In this document: positions 34,301 to 46,589 of the stretch, one piece after another
How the letters are laid out: each line of letters starts with the position of its first letter
Position numbering within the stretch: position 1 is the first letter of the stretch
NCBI RefSeq assembly: GCF_023065955.2
Contig: NW_026623100.1
Coordinates: forward strand, 10,517,001-10,581,000
DNA: 64,000 bases
Source: Ursus arctos
Lineage: Eukaryota > Chordata > Mammalia > Carnivora > Ursidae
Direction: 5' to 3'
Position numbers and translations under genes: made by a program
Notes under the pieces: generated by a model
What the model saw: only the letters and a program-made list of their open reading frames with translations
Databases searched by the model: none
What the model was told of the DNA's origin: nothing

Positions 34301-36210
34301 ATGTCCTGCCTGGAATGATTTTTCACACCAAAGGTTTATGTGTTTATTTTTCGGAGGAGATTTCTTGCATCTTGGTCAATAGTGTCTTCAGCAACTGTGT
34401 TATTCAGGATTTGCTCTAGTTAGTTTAGGCAGAAGAAGATTTAATGCAGGAAATTCAGGGCTGACAGAATTGTTGGAAGTTCGGCCCTTGGTCAGACTGG
34501 CAGGAGTGACACCCCCCCGCCCCCGAGCCACACTGCAGAGCTGGCCAGCTGGGCGCTGCTGCCTCCCATCCCAGACCTGTTCCACGGAGGGTCCCTCCTT
34601 CTGCTCAGTGGACATCCATGACGCTGGGGAGGAGGCTCTGGGACGTCCACACCCCCCTGCCATGGAAAAACCTGGTGCCTCCATGGCGGCAGTGTCTGTT
34701 AGCAGAGATGCACAGGAAACTCCTTGGTGTGGGGAGCCTGGCAAGAAGGGAGGCTAGGAAGTATGGTCCTTGGTTTTCTAGCCTCCAGCAGGCAGTGCAC
34801 AAGCCGGGGGTATGAATGGCATCTCAGCCTTTATTTGTTTTTTAATGTTGTATTTGATGCAGGCAGAGGTGAGATTCACAGCATGTAGCCACAGGCACGG
34901 TGGGCCTGGCCCCTGTCTCACAGAATCAGTCATTCTGCTCTCAGAGAAGGCCCAGAATCTTTCATGGGTCAGGTTTTCGTTTCAGTCCCCGTGGACATGA
35001 GCCCCAGCCCCCTTCCTGCTTTCTCTCAGAAACCAGATTAGAAACTTCCCCAGCCTGAGCTTTGTTCAAAATAGGTGGCAAACCAGCGTGAAGCCACATA
35101 CAAATAGTTCCTGCACACTTGCCTCGTCTATAGACCATGTAGTTGAGAATTGGGTCCCCAGGGACCTGCCTCAGTAGGAAAGGTGTGGGTTGTCTGCTTG
35201 TTTCCTCTCTGCGCGGGAGACCTTTTCTCTCTCTGCTCCTCTCTTGGTGGTGTCATGTTCGTGCTGAACAGCCCTCGGTTAGTAGGCATGGAGAGGAAGC
35301 ACGAGTTAACATGCTGCTAAGTTAAGAGCCGGGTTTTTTTTTTCTTTCATGAACCATAATTGATTAGCAGTCAGTTGTTGAACTATATTTCTCCTTGCCT
35401 CTTTAAACAGGTTTTTTTGCATAATTACTATGAATTCAGATGTTTGTATAGTGCAAGGTCCCCCTCTGAGTGGATTACCGTATTTTCAGTTGTTCAAGAA
35501 AAGCATTGCTGAGGCCTGGTTCCAGGAAAGACTCTGTCTTCAGCAACTCTGAGCCCATTGGTGGTCCGGGGTGTTCTGGTGACCGATGGCGCGCACCTTT
35601 CTGGCCCTAAATGGGCCCTCTCCCGCTTACAGTAACTGTTTCCCCTTCAGAGAGGGACTATTTAAAGCAACCTGGTGGCCCCTAACTGGAAGCTCCAAGG
35701 TGGATGCTGGGGGTGAGGAGAGAAGAGCCCACCCTCTAACTCAAGGTGGGATGTGACAGTCCATGCAGGGCCCAGCAGGTCATGTTTTAGAAACCCATCA
35801 AAGAAATCCATATCTTTTAAAAAGGAGAACGTAATAGTGATTCAGTATATTCTAAGTGATTCACCTCGGATTTCTACAGCACCTTCCTTCTAGGAATTAA
35901 AAATAGGACTTAACTTATATGTATTGCTATTTCTCTTTCTTCAATTTCAGAGGGTGTGCCCTGATTGAATATTATGAAGTAAACTGGAATAATAATTCTA
36001 CCAGCAACAGATGTTTTTCTTTCAGGCCTTCCAACCGTATAAAATGAGACTCTGCGTTTTGTGTGTGTGTGCGGCGTATAAACACTGGATGAGCCAGGCT
36101 GCTTGTTGCATAATCCCACACGCCCCTCCGCTCACCACCGATCTTGTGCTTTAAAGTAATGAAGTGTGAGTATGGGTGTGATTAGAAGAGTCTCTTTCCA
36201 GCCCAGAGAG
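34301..36210. other. Non-coding interval with one weak exon candidate
   Basis: GC-moderate unique sequence. At 35,925-35,950 a pyrimidine tract ends in TTTCAG, followed by a short open stretch (about 32 codons to a TGA near 36,045), but there is no convincing donor. No other exon signal. Confidence 0.45.
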
Positions 36211-36690
36211 CCGGTGATGTCAGAGCCAGTCACTGTATTGACTACCTGTTGAACGCCAGGCGCCATTTTGGGTATTTCACCTTCTCTCACTGAAGCCTTA
36301 CGGTTACTGTGTGCCTCTTATAAATAAGGAAACTAGGGCCCAGAGAAGTGAGGTAACTTGGCCAAGGTCCCTCAGCTAGTGCATGAAAGAGCTGTGAACC
36401 CAGCTTCACTCCCCCACCGATTTCTCTCAGGAGATGATTTCCCCTTGAAAACAACCCAGGCACTTACCCCTCTGCTTGCACAAGCACTGTGTGGTTGTTG
36501 GCTCTATTGCTGTTAGCTAGAGGTGCTATCATGGTTGCTTCACCCCTCACTCTTCTTATGCCCATTTTACAGAGGAGCAAACTGAGGCCCAGAGAGGTTA
36601 TGGGACTTACCTAAATCGCCAGTCATACACAGTGGAGCAGGAATTTGAATCCAGTGTCCTTGTGTTGCCTTGTTTTTAACCTGTCTTGAA
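36211..36690 (-). repeat. Two MIR copies, antisense
   Basis: First copy about 36,230-36,415 with AATAAGGAAACTAGGGCCCAG and 'gaggtaacttggccaaggtc'. Second about 36,540-36,670 with CCCATTTTACAGAGGAGCAA and ACTGAGGCCCAGAGAGGTTA. Both are well-kept antisense MIR cores. Confidence 0.92.
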
Positions 36691-37250
36691 CTGTTAACTT
36701 GGCAGTGGCTGGGAAGTGTCTTTATAACACCCACAGGGTTTTACTTACTGAGTGAACACTCTTGCCATATTATTTCCTTGGGTATGCACAGGGCCTGGGG
36801 CATGGGAGGGGCTCCTTATTTGCTGGTCACCTTCCCCCTGAGTCTGCCTCCCTGACTTTCCACCCACAACTGGAGTCTACATGGAGGCCCTTCATCCCTC
36901 CTGCCTCTCCTGGCCAGCCTGCAGCAGCTTTTGCAGGAAAGGAGAGGAGGGGAAGGTCGCAGGTGGAGGTGGCAGGTGGAAGGGCAGGACTGGAGGCTGG
37001 GCTGACCACATCCTGGCAGGTCCCTGGCTGTTTGGGTGACCTTGAGGACAGCCTTGGGTTCACTTTCCTCCTTTGCACACTGGGAGACTGAGATACATGA
37101 CTCCCAGGTTTGTTGGGAGAAGCAAAGGTGATAGTTATGAGGAAATGGCAGATATGCTGTCACCCGTGGATAAGAGTGAGTTAGAAATGACATTTTATTA
37201 TAATTAGGCCCTTTTTAATTAATACATTTCTAGTTAGAAGAAGTCGTTGT
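36691..37250 (+). repeat. Unique DNA with a sense MIR fragment
   Basis: About 37,020-37,140 resembles a sense MIR ('gtttgggtgaccttgaggac', TCCTCCTTTGCACACTGGG). The rest is unassigned. Frames on both strands at 36,762-37,193 overlap and are not supported. Confidence 0.55.
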
Positions 37251-37254
37251 TATT

Positions 37255-37436
37255 GGGGGCTCACAAAGCCTGACTCTCCCATTCTCCAGCCGTGTGGTCT
37301 CTCAGTGCCTCCGTTCCCCATCTGGAACATGGGGAAAGGACTAGTACCCACCTCAGAGGCATGTTGTGTGGACTGGCTGGACTGCTAGTGTCAGTAACGT
37401 GCCTCGCCCACAGTAAGCACATACTTAGCCCCATGC
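37255..37436 (+). repeat. MIR SINE, sense
   Basis: 'agccgtgtggtctctcagtg', CCTCCGTTCCCCATCTGGAA, 'aaggactagtacccacctca' and CCCACAGTAAGCACATACTTA follow MIR order. It ends where the LTR begins. Confidence 0.85.
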
Positions 37437-37441
37437 TCACC

Positions 37442-38034
37442 TGAAGGAATGAAAGCTAAATGGCTGCCATTGCTGTGGAGAGCAAAGGCCAAAGAAATAC
37501 AGAAAAAAATTAAACTTCCTTACAACTTGCAGCCAGCCCATTGACAAGTCCTTGAAACAGGCAGGGTGACCTCCTGCAGGAACTCAACTGCCTCAATGTT
37601 AATACTTTGCTAGTGGCAAAAGGCAACCTTAGCTTGACGTTAGCCTGACCTCCAGGATCCTGCAAGTCTACTTTAATATATGAAAATCCCTTTGGAAACT
37701 TTCTTTACCTCGACCCCTCCACCCCCAAGATATATGTTAGTAATCATTCCCCAAGTATATGGCCCATGATACACATCTGAAGGGTCTCATGACTAAAGGT
37801 TTACTGGACAGTAATAAATGGCCTTTTCCTAACAACAGCTAGCCCTTCAAGGTCGCTTCCAAATTCCTTAGAGACTTAATGCTATCCCTAACCCCCTCCC
37901 AACTTGAAAGTATACACAACCCCAGCGCGGCCCTTTCTGCCCACAGGTCCTGTCCCCATGCTTTAATAAAACCACCGTTTTTGCACTGGAGATGTCTCAA
38001 GAATTCTTTCTCTGAACCCCAACATTTCACATCA
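37442..38034 (+). mobile_element. Solo LTR of an endogenous retrovirus, sense
   Basis: About 593 bp with retroviral LTR features: a possible TG start (37,442) and CA end (38,034), a polyadenylation signal CTTTAATAAAACCACC (AATAAA at 37,965-37,970), and downstream 'tctcaagaattctttctctg', typical of gammaretrovirus-like R/U5. Possible 5-bp target repeat TCACC/TTACC with one mismatch. No gag, pol or env sequence adjoins it, so it is a solo LTR. The family is unassigned. Confidence 0.78.
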
Positions 38035-38084
38035 TTACCACCTGTGAGAATAAAAACTGAAGAGGGACAGTGAGGGAGACTGGA

Positions 38085-38290
38085 TTGGAGCCACCATTGG
38101 CTGAGCACGTACTATATTGCAGGTAGTATTATGCACTTAAGGAATGTATTATCCCACTAATTCTGGGAAGACCGTTAAAAGTAGAAATGATGGTTCCCGT
38201 TTGGAGGTGAGGAAACGAAAGCTCAGGGAGGTGAAAGTGATGTGCTTGTCCCCATCCGAGGAGACCTAGGGGGCTGTGTCCTGAGTCTTT
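38085..38290 (-). repeat. MIR/L2-type repeat, antisense
   Basis: 'gctgagcacgtactatattg', AGGTGAGGAAACGAAAGCTCA and GGGAGGTGAAAGTGATGTGC give the antisense order of an old MIR-like repeat. Confidence 0.7.
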
Positions 38291-40480
38291 TGGCTCCATG
38301 GGGCCATCCTGTTGTGAACTGTTCACCACGTACCGGCATGATTAGCTGCAGGAGCAAGTACTTCCCAAACGTCATCTGTTCTTGTTTCTCCCCCATTCCC
38401 AAGTAAACACTTCCGTTGCGACATCATGTTGATTTTCTACCAGTTCCTTGCTCTTCTGATGGACACAGAGTCTTTTGTACAAAGTTATGGTTTAAGCCCC
38501 TTACTGCCAACCAAGCTGGAATTCCCATCTGAACTCACACCAATGAGCAAGGTCCAGAATGGCCTGCCATGGTGTTTGGTTTCATAAAGGCTGTAGGTTC
38601 TCCCCTGAAGACAGAGTGCCTCGTCGTTCTGAGAAGGAGGGTCTCTTTGTAACATCGAACAATTTGGGAAACCTTTCACATGTCAGTAACTATATTTTCA
38701 TGAGCCATCAATGAGGGAAATATATGGAAACAAGAATACACTATGAATTTTGAAGCTCATCTAGGTAACTCTCCATTAATCACCTCTACAAGTATTGAAA
38801 AGAAAAATGACCTGTGTATGTATGTGACATAATATTGGTGCCCTTTCCAGATAATGCTTGTAGATCAGGAATTCACATGCAAAGAACTAAGGATATATGT
38901 TTAGAGACTGCATATTTGTAGCCTTTAAAATAAAGAAGTGGATGTGCCCTTTTGCAGTTTGCTTTTTCCTGGCGGGTACTTTGCTTGCAATTTCAGTATG
39001 TTCCACCAGGGGGTGCCTGGGATCAGGATGCTTTTGCAATGGATGAGGCTTCACCCCAGCAGTGAGATCGAGCGTAGTTTTCTCCTCCCAAATGTTTTCT
39101 TTTTAGGATAAAGATACTTTAATTGAAAAGAATATATAAATTAAGAGAATATGGTCTGAAAGAGGTAACCAAACATGAAGATAAATGTAAAAGATGTAGC
39201 AGGCTAAATAACACCAAATTTCCAGTGATTAATTATTGCTTAGTTTTTTCTAATTCCGGATTCACTTTTTCCTTAGCTCACAGGCATTAAAAACAATCCC
39301 AAGCATTGGCCACTGCACTACTTCCAAAGGGTTTGAGATGTCACAGCCCAATATAGCTTTAGTATTAGAAATATACAAGTTGTCTTAGCCACATAGGGAC
39401 CATGAGGCACCTCAGACCCTCCTCTTTCACCTGGACCCCAGCAGAAGGCTCTGGGTCTCTTGTGGCCATGTCTGTCCCTCAGTAACTCAGTCGTGAAGGG
39501 TGCCTTGGCCTCCTATTCACCTGTGAGAGATAGCTAGGTGTTGAGCTAGTTTGAATATGAAATACACAGCCACAAGAAAATCAGACAGAAGTCTCTCAAA
39601 CAAACTTCTCATTTCATCTGGTCAAAGTTCACGTCTGTTTATTCTATTCAGTGTTCCTTCATTACACACTTACCAAGGCCCCTGTGGAGCTCACAGCCCG
39701 TACAGTAGTCCAGATATATCTGTATAAGTGCAGCGGGTGTGCCAGGTGAGGGCAGAGGATTCCACTGGGGCAGGGCGTGTGGGGTCAGGGTTATGGAGAC
39801 ACTGGCCAGGCTTGAGCTGGGTCTTCCATGGGGCGTTTCCAGGGAACCCCACTGGGCTCATGGTAGGATGGGGCTGACTGGCCCAGTAGATATGGGAGGC
39901 ATGATGCTGAGGGTCCATAATAGTTTTAGGGTTTTAATTTCTTTTAAAAGTTTTAATTTCTTTAAAATCAGAAGGGAAACATGAACTTTAGGTTCAACAA
40001 GATATTTTAGTATATAGTCATCTTTATGCTGATGCGATTGTAACATATACTTTTTAATTTTTCTTTAATAGAGGAGAGGGCCTGTATAGGCAAAAGTGCC
40101 AAAAGCCCAAAAAAGTCATAATGTAGCCCTGGGTGGTGGAGTGACTGGCCTGGGCAGCAAGCGTGACAGAGGGACCTCCTGACCCAGGGAACTGCCTGAG
40201 CAGAGTCACACAGGTGGGGATGACCTAGGGTAGGAAAGGACCACTCAGTGGGCTGGCTCAGCAATGCACGGCTGCAGACTGGGACGGAGGAAAGCAGGGA
40301 CCCTGGAAAGACTGTCTCCACCTTGGCCACAACCTGTTCATTGAAGGCAAACAGCCCTTGGTTTTACACCCAGGTGCTTGGGTACTCAGGCTTAAGTATC
40401 TCTCACAGATGTGTGATAGATGCTAGGGAATTTTAGGACCTTCAGAATATTAGCTAAACCCGAAAAGGTTGGATTTCTCA
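38291..40480. other. Non-coding interval
   Basis: Mostly unique. About 39,620-39,760 may be an antisense L2 piece ('tacacacttaccaaggcccc'). No exon signals. Frames at 39,691-40,330 overlap on both strands. Confidence 0.5.
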
Positions 40481-40490
40481 AATATGGGTT

Positions 40491-40538
40491 TTTTGTTGTT
40501 GTTGTTGTTGTTGGTTTTTTTTTTTTTTTTTTTTTTTT
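40491..40538. repeat. (GTT)n plus T24 tract
   Basis: About seven TTG triplets, then GG and a run of about 24 T (40,515-40,538). Low-complexity tract with no SINE head beside it, so its origin is unclear. Confidence 0.95.
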
Positions 40539-40544
40539 GGTTCT

Positions 40545-40670
40545 ACGCCTTTGAACATGTTTCCTCATCTATAAGTTGGGGCAATAACTCATACAGGTTT
40601 GCTGAGGGAATGAGCTAATTCATGTCAAGTGCCTTTCTAGCCCAGTGCCTCGCCTCTGGGCATTGTCAAA
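40545..40670 (+). repeat. MIR SINE 3' half, sense
   Basis: TGTTTCCTCATCTATAAGTTG, 'gagggaatgagctaattcat' and CCCAGTGCCTCGCCTCTGGG correspond to the MIR 3' half. Confidence 0.8.
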
Positions 40671-41990
40671 TGTTGGTTTCCTTCTCCTTTGCTTGTCTAC
40701 TTTGCCTCGTTCAGGGCAGGCCCCGGAGATGGAAGTGCGCTTCCCTGGGCCGTGCCTTGGCCTGGTACCAGCACCACTTGTGGCTGCCCCAGCCTCACCT
40801 ACCAGGCTGACTCAGGAGGTCTGGGTGGGACCGTAGTTTGTGTTTAACAAGCTTTACAGGTGAATCTTCTGTGTGGCCGGGGTTGAGGCCTTTGGCCTTC
40901 ACCGGAGCGTGTCTGGGCTATGGTTTGGCAGATTTGATTTCCAAGACGGAGGCTCCCACCTTCTTGAGGGAGGGAGGAGCCTGAGACCTTGTTTGGGGAG
41001 AGTCCAAGAGTGCAAGTCTGGGCTGGCCTGTGTCCCATCGCCTCTGAAAAGGCACAGGCACTCCTTTGTCCTCATCCCCGTGAGCCTCCCTGTCTTCCTG
41101 GAGTACTCCTTCCTTTTGGCTTGAGGAATGAGCAGGGACCAGCGGCTGCTGCACACCCACGTTTCCAGTTTCCTTCATCTAGTTTGTCCACACGCGTTTG
41201 TTGCAGCCATGTGCACGGCACTGTGATTTGAGGCTGGAGAACTTAGATGTGGGTCGGGCCTTCGTGGCATCACCTGATAGCACACAGACGTGTGAATAGC
41301 TCTCATCATAAAGTAGACTGAAATAGGGGTTACTCCATAAATTGCACCCCCTGCGGGGATCCAGGAGTTCAATTATGGAGGCAGCACCTGATGGATCAGA
41401 GGGGTGAATGCCACTTCGACAGTCAGGGAGGCACAGGGGGTGGAGGGAGGAGGGCTGAGGCACGTGCTGGACGAGCTGTGTCTGATGCGACAGGACATGG
41501 ACGGTGTGCAGGGCTGAAGCGGGCAGAGGAGTTTGTAGAAGTAGGGTTGCAGCTGAACTGGGAAGGCGGGCTCCCTGCAGGAAAGGCTGGCCCCCTTTGT
41601 TGGTCATGGCCCTGGGGCCCTGCAGGGGTGACCACTCAGTAAGGGCTTTGAAACCAGCCGTGCTTGGCTTGGGGGAAGTCGCAGGGACAGGGCCTCCACG
41701 CGGAAGTGTGTGCAGTGCAGCCTCTCCGCCCATGAGCCAGGCAGGAGAAGTGATGGGGAAGCTCTTCCACTTGTGACAGAATCAGAGGCGGATACTTAGG
41801 AAGGGCGCTTAGTAGGAAACGTGTAGAACCTGCCTGCGGAACACGATAACGTGGCGCTGGAGACGCAAAAGGGCAATTGTACAAATACGAATGTTTAGCG
41901 TGATTCTGGAAGGGAGGGAGCAAGAGCTTACGTATTTAAGTTGTTCCCAAATTATGGATTTAACACAGATCCCAGGCAGAATCTGGGTGG
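40671..41990. other. GC-moderate non-coding interval
   Basis: No recognised repeats. Many overlapping frames on both strands (for example 41,179-41,733 minus and 41,391-41,776 plus), none with a recognisable product or flanking splice signals. Confidence 0.45.
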
Positions 41991-43130
41991 ATAATGCACC
42001 AGATACTAAAATATTATAAATTTGTCATAATTTAAACATTTTGATATTGAGATAGTAATAGAAAAACATACCCATGGAACAGACTAGAAAGTCTGGAAAA
42101 TAGAAGTTAACAGATTTAGTTGATATTTAACCACGTGGGAAACCATCAGGTCCCTCACTCATCAAACCTCAAAATATACTCCCCAAAATATGTTAAATTT
42201 ATAAATGAAATTATTAAATTCACTTTATTTGAGAAATTATCTGATGAAAAAGATCTTTCTATACACGACACCAGAGGCAGAAACCACAACTCTACAGTTG
42301 TTTCGTTTGTTCATCTGGGGGAATAAAAACTCAAGTATGCCAAGAGAAGAAGCCCAAAAACAAAATCAAAAGTCAGCTGATAAACTAAGAAAAAAAAAAC
42401 CCTGCAATGTGTATGACACATACTGTCTTATGTAAACAAATCTAATAATTGATATGAAGAAGTCTTATTATGAATGAACTTGCCAGTAGGAAAGTGGGTG
42501 AAGGATATGAATTTGTTGGTTTTTTTTAAGATTTAGAGAGAGAGAGAGAGAGCTCAAGTGCACACAGTGATGAGGGGGAGGGGCAGAGGAAGAGGAAGAG
42601 AAGCAGACTCCTGCTGAGCAGGGCTTGATCTCAGGACCCTGAGATCATGACCTGAGCTGAAATCAAGAGTCGGACGCCAACAACCGACTGAGCCACCCAG
42701 GTGCCCCGCTATGAATTCATTTTAAATGGCAGTAAGTGTGAAAAAGGACAATCTTAGAGTAATCAAATAGGTGCATGTTAAAATTAGATACTAATTTTTG
42801 CTATCAAATTAGCAAGCGTTTGGCGTGTATTGTTTTTGTGGATGGTGGTGCTCAGCGCAAGTGGACAGACATGTGTGGCAAGGACTCCCCTGTGCCTTTA
42901 GGAGGGGAAGGTAAGAGCCGTCTGCCAGGCAGCTTTGGCAGAATGTCCCAGAACCCTTAAAAGAATTCATCCCTTTATCCTGGTGATTCTGCTTTTAGGA
43001 ATTTTTCCCAAGGAAACAATGAAATCTGCAGTCAAAAAGTTTCTATGCAAGGATGTTCCTCACAATGTTATTTATAAAGATGAAAATTTGGAAGCAATTT
43101 AAACATCCAATAAGGGGAATGAGTCATTCT
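41991..43130 (+). mobile_element. Degraded L1M/HAL1-type LINE, sense
   Basis: Sense LINE remnant: CCATGGAACAGACTAGAAAG, 'ggaaagtgggtgaaggatatg', then after a SINE TGGCAGTAAGTGTGAAAAAGG, 'tgcaaggatgttcctcacaa' and GGAAGCAATTTAAACATCCA. Order and wording match an old L1M/HAL1 3' half. The open frame at 42,120-42,326 is part of it. Confidence 0.72.
42521..42708 (-). mobile_element. SINEC: CAN-SINE (SINEC), antisense
   Basis: TTTTTTTAAGATTTAGAGAG start, GA tract, GCAGACTCCTGCTGAGCAGGG body, 'gaccctgagatcatgacctg' and CTGAGCCACCCAGGTGCCCC. TSD around TATGAATT on both sides. The tail is shortened. Confidence 0.94.
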
Positions 43131-43845
43131 CATGCCGGAGTGCGGTCGAGCCCTTGAGAGCGTTTCTCAGGATGTTTAACTAAGGCTAAATGAAGAAGGC
43201 AGGAAGGATGGCGGCCAGAGCTGGAAGGGAGGTGAAGGGAGAGGAGGACCGGAGGGAAAGAGCCAGGGGCCAGAGTGCAGATGGGAGAGGTGTTAGGCGA
43301 ATAGGCAGGTCGTCACATCGTTTTAGATCCCCTTCGGCAAATTTTGATGGAACGGGTACTGGCTATGTGACACTGTCATTTCGGCTTGATCTAGAGCACA
43401 AGGGAGTTTGAGGGGACACTCCCAGAGGCTCAGGCAGGCTGTCACTCAGGGTAAGGGACCCATGCCCTGCGGCCTGTCCCACATCCACCTGGCCCCTCAA
43501 GACAGGCTCGCTGTGGGGGCTCCACCCCTTTCCTTGCTGCTCTTCGCTTCCCCAGGGACCTCCTTGTTCCTGCCTCCTCGTCTCAGTGTGCCTGAGGGAT
43601 TGACGTTTAAAACCAAACAAAAAACATTCAGGATGTATCATTTTAAAATGAAAAAAAAAATTCGGGACATAAAACTTTCTAAAAAAAAGAGATTGCCTTG
43701 TACATAAAAACAAATCCGTATATTATTTATGTCTGTGTATGGAGGAAATGAAGGAAACTATTGAAATGTTGTTTCTGGTCAGCTCTGATAGAATTACGGG
43801 AGATTTAATATTTTTCTGTATTTTTTCTTATAATCAGTATGAATG
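43131..43845. other. Non-coding interval
   Basis: Unique. Contains AAGGATGGCGGCC (43,204-43,216), close to the YY1 consensus, and an A-rich stretch near 43,650. No gene is supported. Confidence 0.5.
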
Positions 43846-43849
43846 CCTT

Positions 43850-44270
43850 TTTTAAAAAACAGCTTTATTAAGATCTAATTGACACATAACCTGCACACAT
43901 TTAAGTACACAATCTGTAAGTTTTGACCTGTGTGCCCATCCTCGAAACCGACACCCACCGTCAAGATAATGGATACCCATCACCCCCACAACATATCCAT
44001 CACGCCTTTCGTAATCCCCTCCCTCCATCCCTGCAAGGCAACCACTGATCCACTCTCTGTCACTGTTATTCCATATGCATCCCCTAGAAGTTTATGTCCG
44101 TGGAATCTTGCAGTATGTACTCTCTTTGTCTGGCTTCTGCGAGCCTGTTATTATTTTGTAGTTCATCCGTGGTAGTTGTGGGTATTCGTGATTTAGTCCT
44201 TTTCATTGCTAAGTAGTGTTCCTTTGTGTGGATACTGTGGGTTTTTTACAGCCCCATGAATTACATTTAT
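43850..44270 (-). mobile_element. Old L1 3' end, antisense
   Basis: CAGCTTTATTAAGATCTAATTG, 'cctgcacacatttaagtaca', 'caaggcaaccactgatccac', GGAATCTTGCAGTATGTACTC and 'cattgctaagtagtgttcct' match an antisense L1MC-like 3' UTR. Confidence 0.88.
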
Positions 44271-46585
44271 AATTAGGAAAATCCCCATTTTTCTAAGTGT
44301 ATCCTGAGATTGGCCAGTGTCATGGAAGTTGGGGTTCCTGCTGTCCATCCCTCTCTAGAAGTTTGGGGCAGTTTTCCAGGCCTGACACAGTGACTATTAG
44401 GCAGCAATCTGGTAAACCCAGAGGGGCCACATGCTATCATTTGCCAAACGAAGGCTTGGCCAAGCCTTTGAACACTTGTGCTGTATATGGTCGGAGTCTG
44501 GTTTTGGTTCTAAGGAGACAAAGTGCTGGTTAGCAGACCTTTTGAAGACCTGCCTTTGTGCTTCACCTCAGTCCTAGAGTCAGAGAAAGCTTTGTTGAAG
44601 GAGCTTGACCCTTGTCACAAATTTGTATCGAGTGTGGACCCTGGTTGTGCTGCCCATTGATGACCAGTCTGCCTGCCCAGCCCCCCTCAGCTGACACCAC
44701 TCTCCCCCTGCCCCAGCAGCCCCCTCTTCACCTGCCCAGTGCAGCCCCTGCCCCATCTCCCTGCAGCTCCTGCCCTTCCCTTGAACAAAGCTGAAGGCCC
44801 TCTTCCCTCTGCTTTCAGGTGATTTTCATGAAGTCTCCCTATCTCTTGGTTTAGCACAAAACTACTTAGTTCCTGCAGGACTCCAGATTCCTGAGGTCTC
44901 AGGAGGGTCATTCGCAGGCATCGCTGGTCCCTGTGAGCAGAGGGACAGGCATTGGCACAATCTTGCCCCCGTTTGTTGTTGTCATCACTGGGGGTCCCAG
45001 AAGGGGCCTTCAGTATGCTCAGAAGCCAGTCCACTGTGACATTCTGCTCTCCTAGTCCCAAAGGAAGGACTTAGCTACCCCTGTTTCCATGCAGAAAGGG
45101 GACAGGAAGGGGCAGCCCCTCTCCCACACACTGTATACCTGCTTGTCCCTGGGCCCAAGTCTCCTAAGGTCTGTTATATGATGTCTTTTTTTTTTTTTCT
45201 TTATCATTCTGAGTAGGGGTTAGACCCAGTCCCTGGGCCAGGCCAGGAAATGGACACTCCCATCCTGCTGACTTCCCTCCCTCCATTATTTCTCTACCCC
45301 GAGGGCCCCATGCCAACTCCTTCACCAAAACCACGCATACTGGAGGAGACCCATGACTGACCAGGGAGCTGATGCCCAGGTACCTGGGTCTCCTGCTCTG
45401 GACTGCACCCCTTTGCCCACTGCACACCTGCAGACTGCCAGGCATTGTCTCAAGGGGCTGGGGCCCCTCTCTGGAAACAGCACGGGGGGCTGGGAGTCAC
45501 GTCATCCTTCCCTTCCTTCTCTCTCAGGGGTCTTAGATTCCAGGGATGAGACTGTCAAAAACAGAAGCAGGAGGATGGGTGGCTGGCTCTCCCTGGAGGC
45601 GTGCTGATTGATGGGTGCCTGCACCCAAAGCCACCGCTGCCTCCTCGCACGGGACCCTCCTGTTTGGAGACTGCAGGGGCCCGTTGGTGGTGAGGGCCCA
45701 GGTCCCCTGCCAGCAAAAAAATCATGTTTGTGAGCTAGGCCTGCTCCCCAGAAGGAGGAGGAGGGGGCGGGGGCAGGGCTCCCCTCTCCCCAACTGGGAC
45801 TCCTATTTTTTTTTTAAAGTCTCCTTCAAAGAGGATGAAAACAAACAGTAGGTTTGCCTGGACGATGTCCAGCTCGTGTAATCTTAGAGCCACCGTGGGC
45901 GGCGGTGGCAGGAGCCAGCCTCTGTAACCCAAGCCTGGCGCAGCGTAGGGGCCGCTTTTCGGGGAAGCTCCCGCGGGCTCCCATGGCTATGTGTGTCGCT
46001 GTGGCTAGCAGCACGTGGTGAGGCCGCCCGCCCAGCTGCCCATGCAGGCGCTCTGTGGGGCCGGACACTCAGGGAGCCCGTGCGTGAGCTCGCCGGCACG
46101 GCGGCGGGTCGGGGGCCGCCCTTTGCATCAGGGTGGCCAGGACCCTGCTAGGTTTCACAGGGGGCCCTTCCTTGTGTCTGAAGCTGCCCAGGTGTGCCTT
46201 TTCTGCATGTTTATTATACCAGTGGGGTCCGTGTGTGCGTGGGTGCCCTGTGTAGAGAGGGGAACCTTCCCCCTGGAAACCTGGCGCCGTGGCGCTTCCT
46301 GCCTTAGGGTGGAGGTTCAGAGGCCACCTTGAGTAAATTTCCATGCTGCTTTGAACTGGTTAGGTTGCCATGTGGTGCTGGAGGAGGCAGGAGGAGGTGA
46401 CCGACTTCTGAAGTGGAAGGTTCCGTAGAGGAATTCCAGAAACACAGTTACCCAGGCTCTTTAGCTCATGCGTGCTCCCTCCAGTGCTTGACTTTGAGTC
46501 CTGGCTCCTGACCATGAGTGTGGCCTGTGTGCCAGCCCCACACTGGCCAGTGGGTCATGGGGAACAGCAGAATGATCAGAAAAGC
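44271..46585. other. Non-coding interval with a small CpG-rich patch
   Basis: No recognised repeats. 45,890-46,130 is clearly richer in CpG than its surroundings (a mini-island, see findings). A T-rich tract lies at 45,186. Frames at 45,826-46,344 occur on both strands and are probably GC-bias artefacts. Confidence 0.45.
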
Positions 46586-46589
46586 TTGC

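Noticed and set aside
41179..41776. Overlapping 184-codon minus and 83-90 codon plus frames
   Set aside because: Mutually overlapping, with no start or splice context, and in GC-moderate DNA where such frames are expected.
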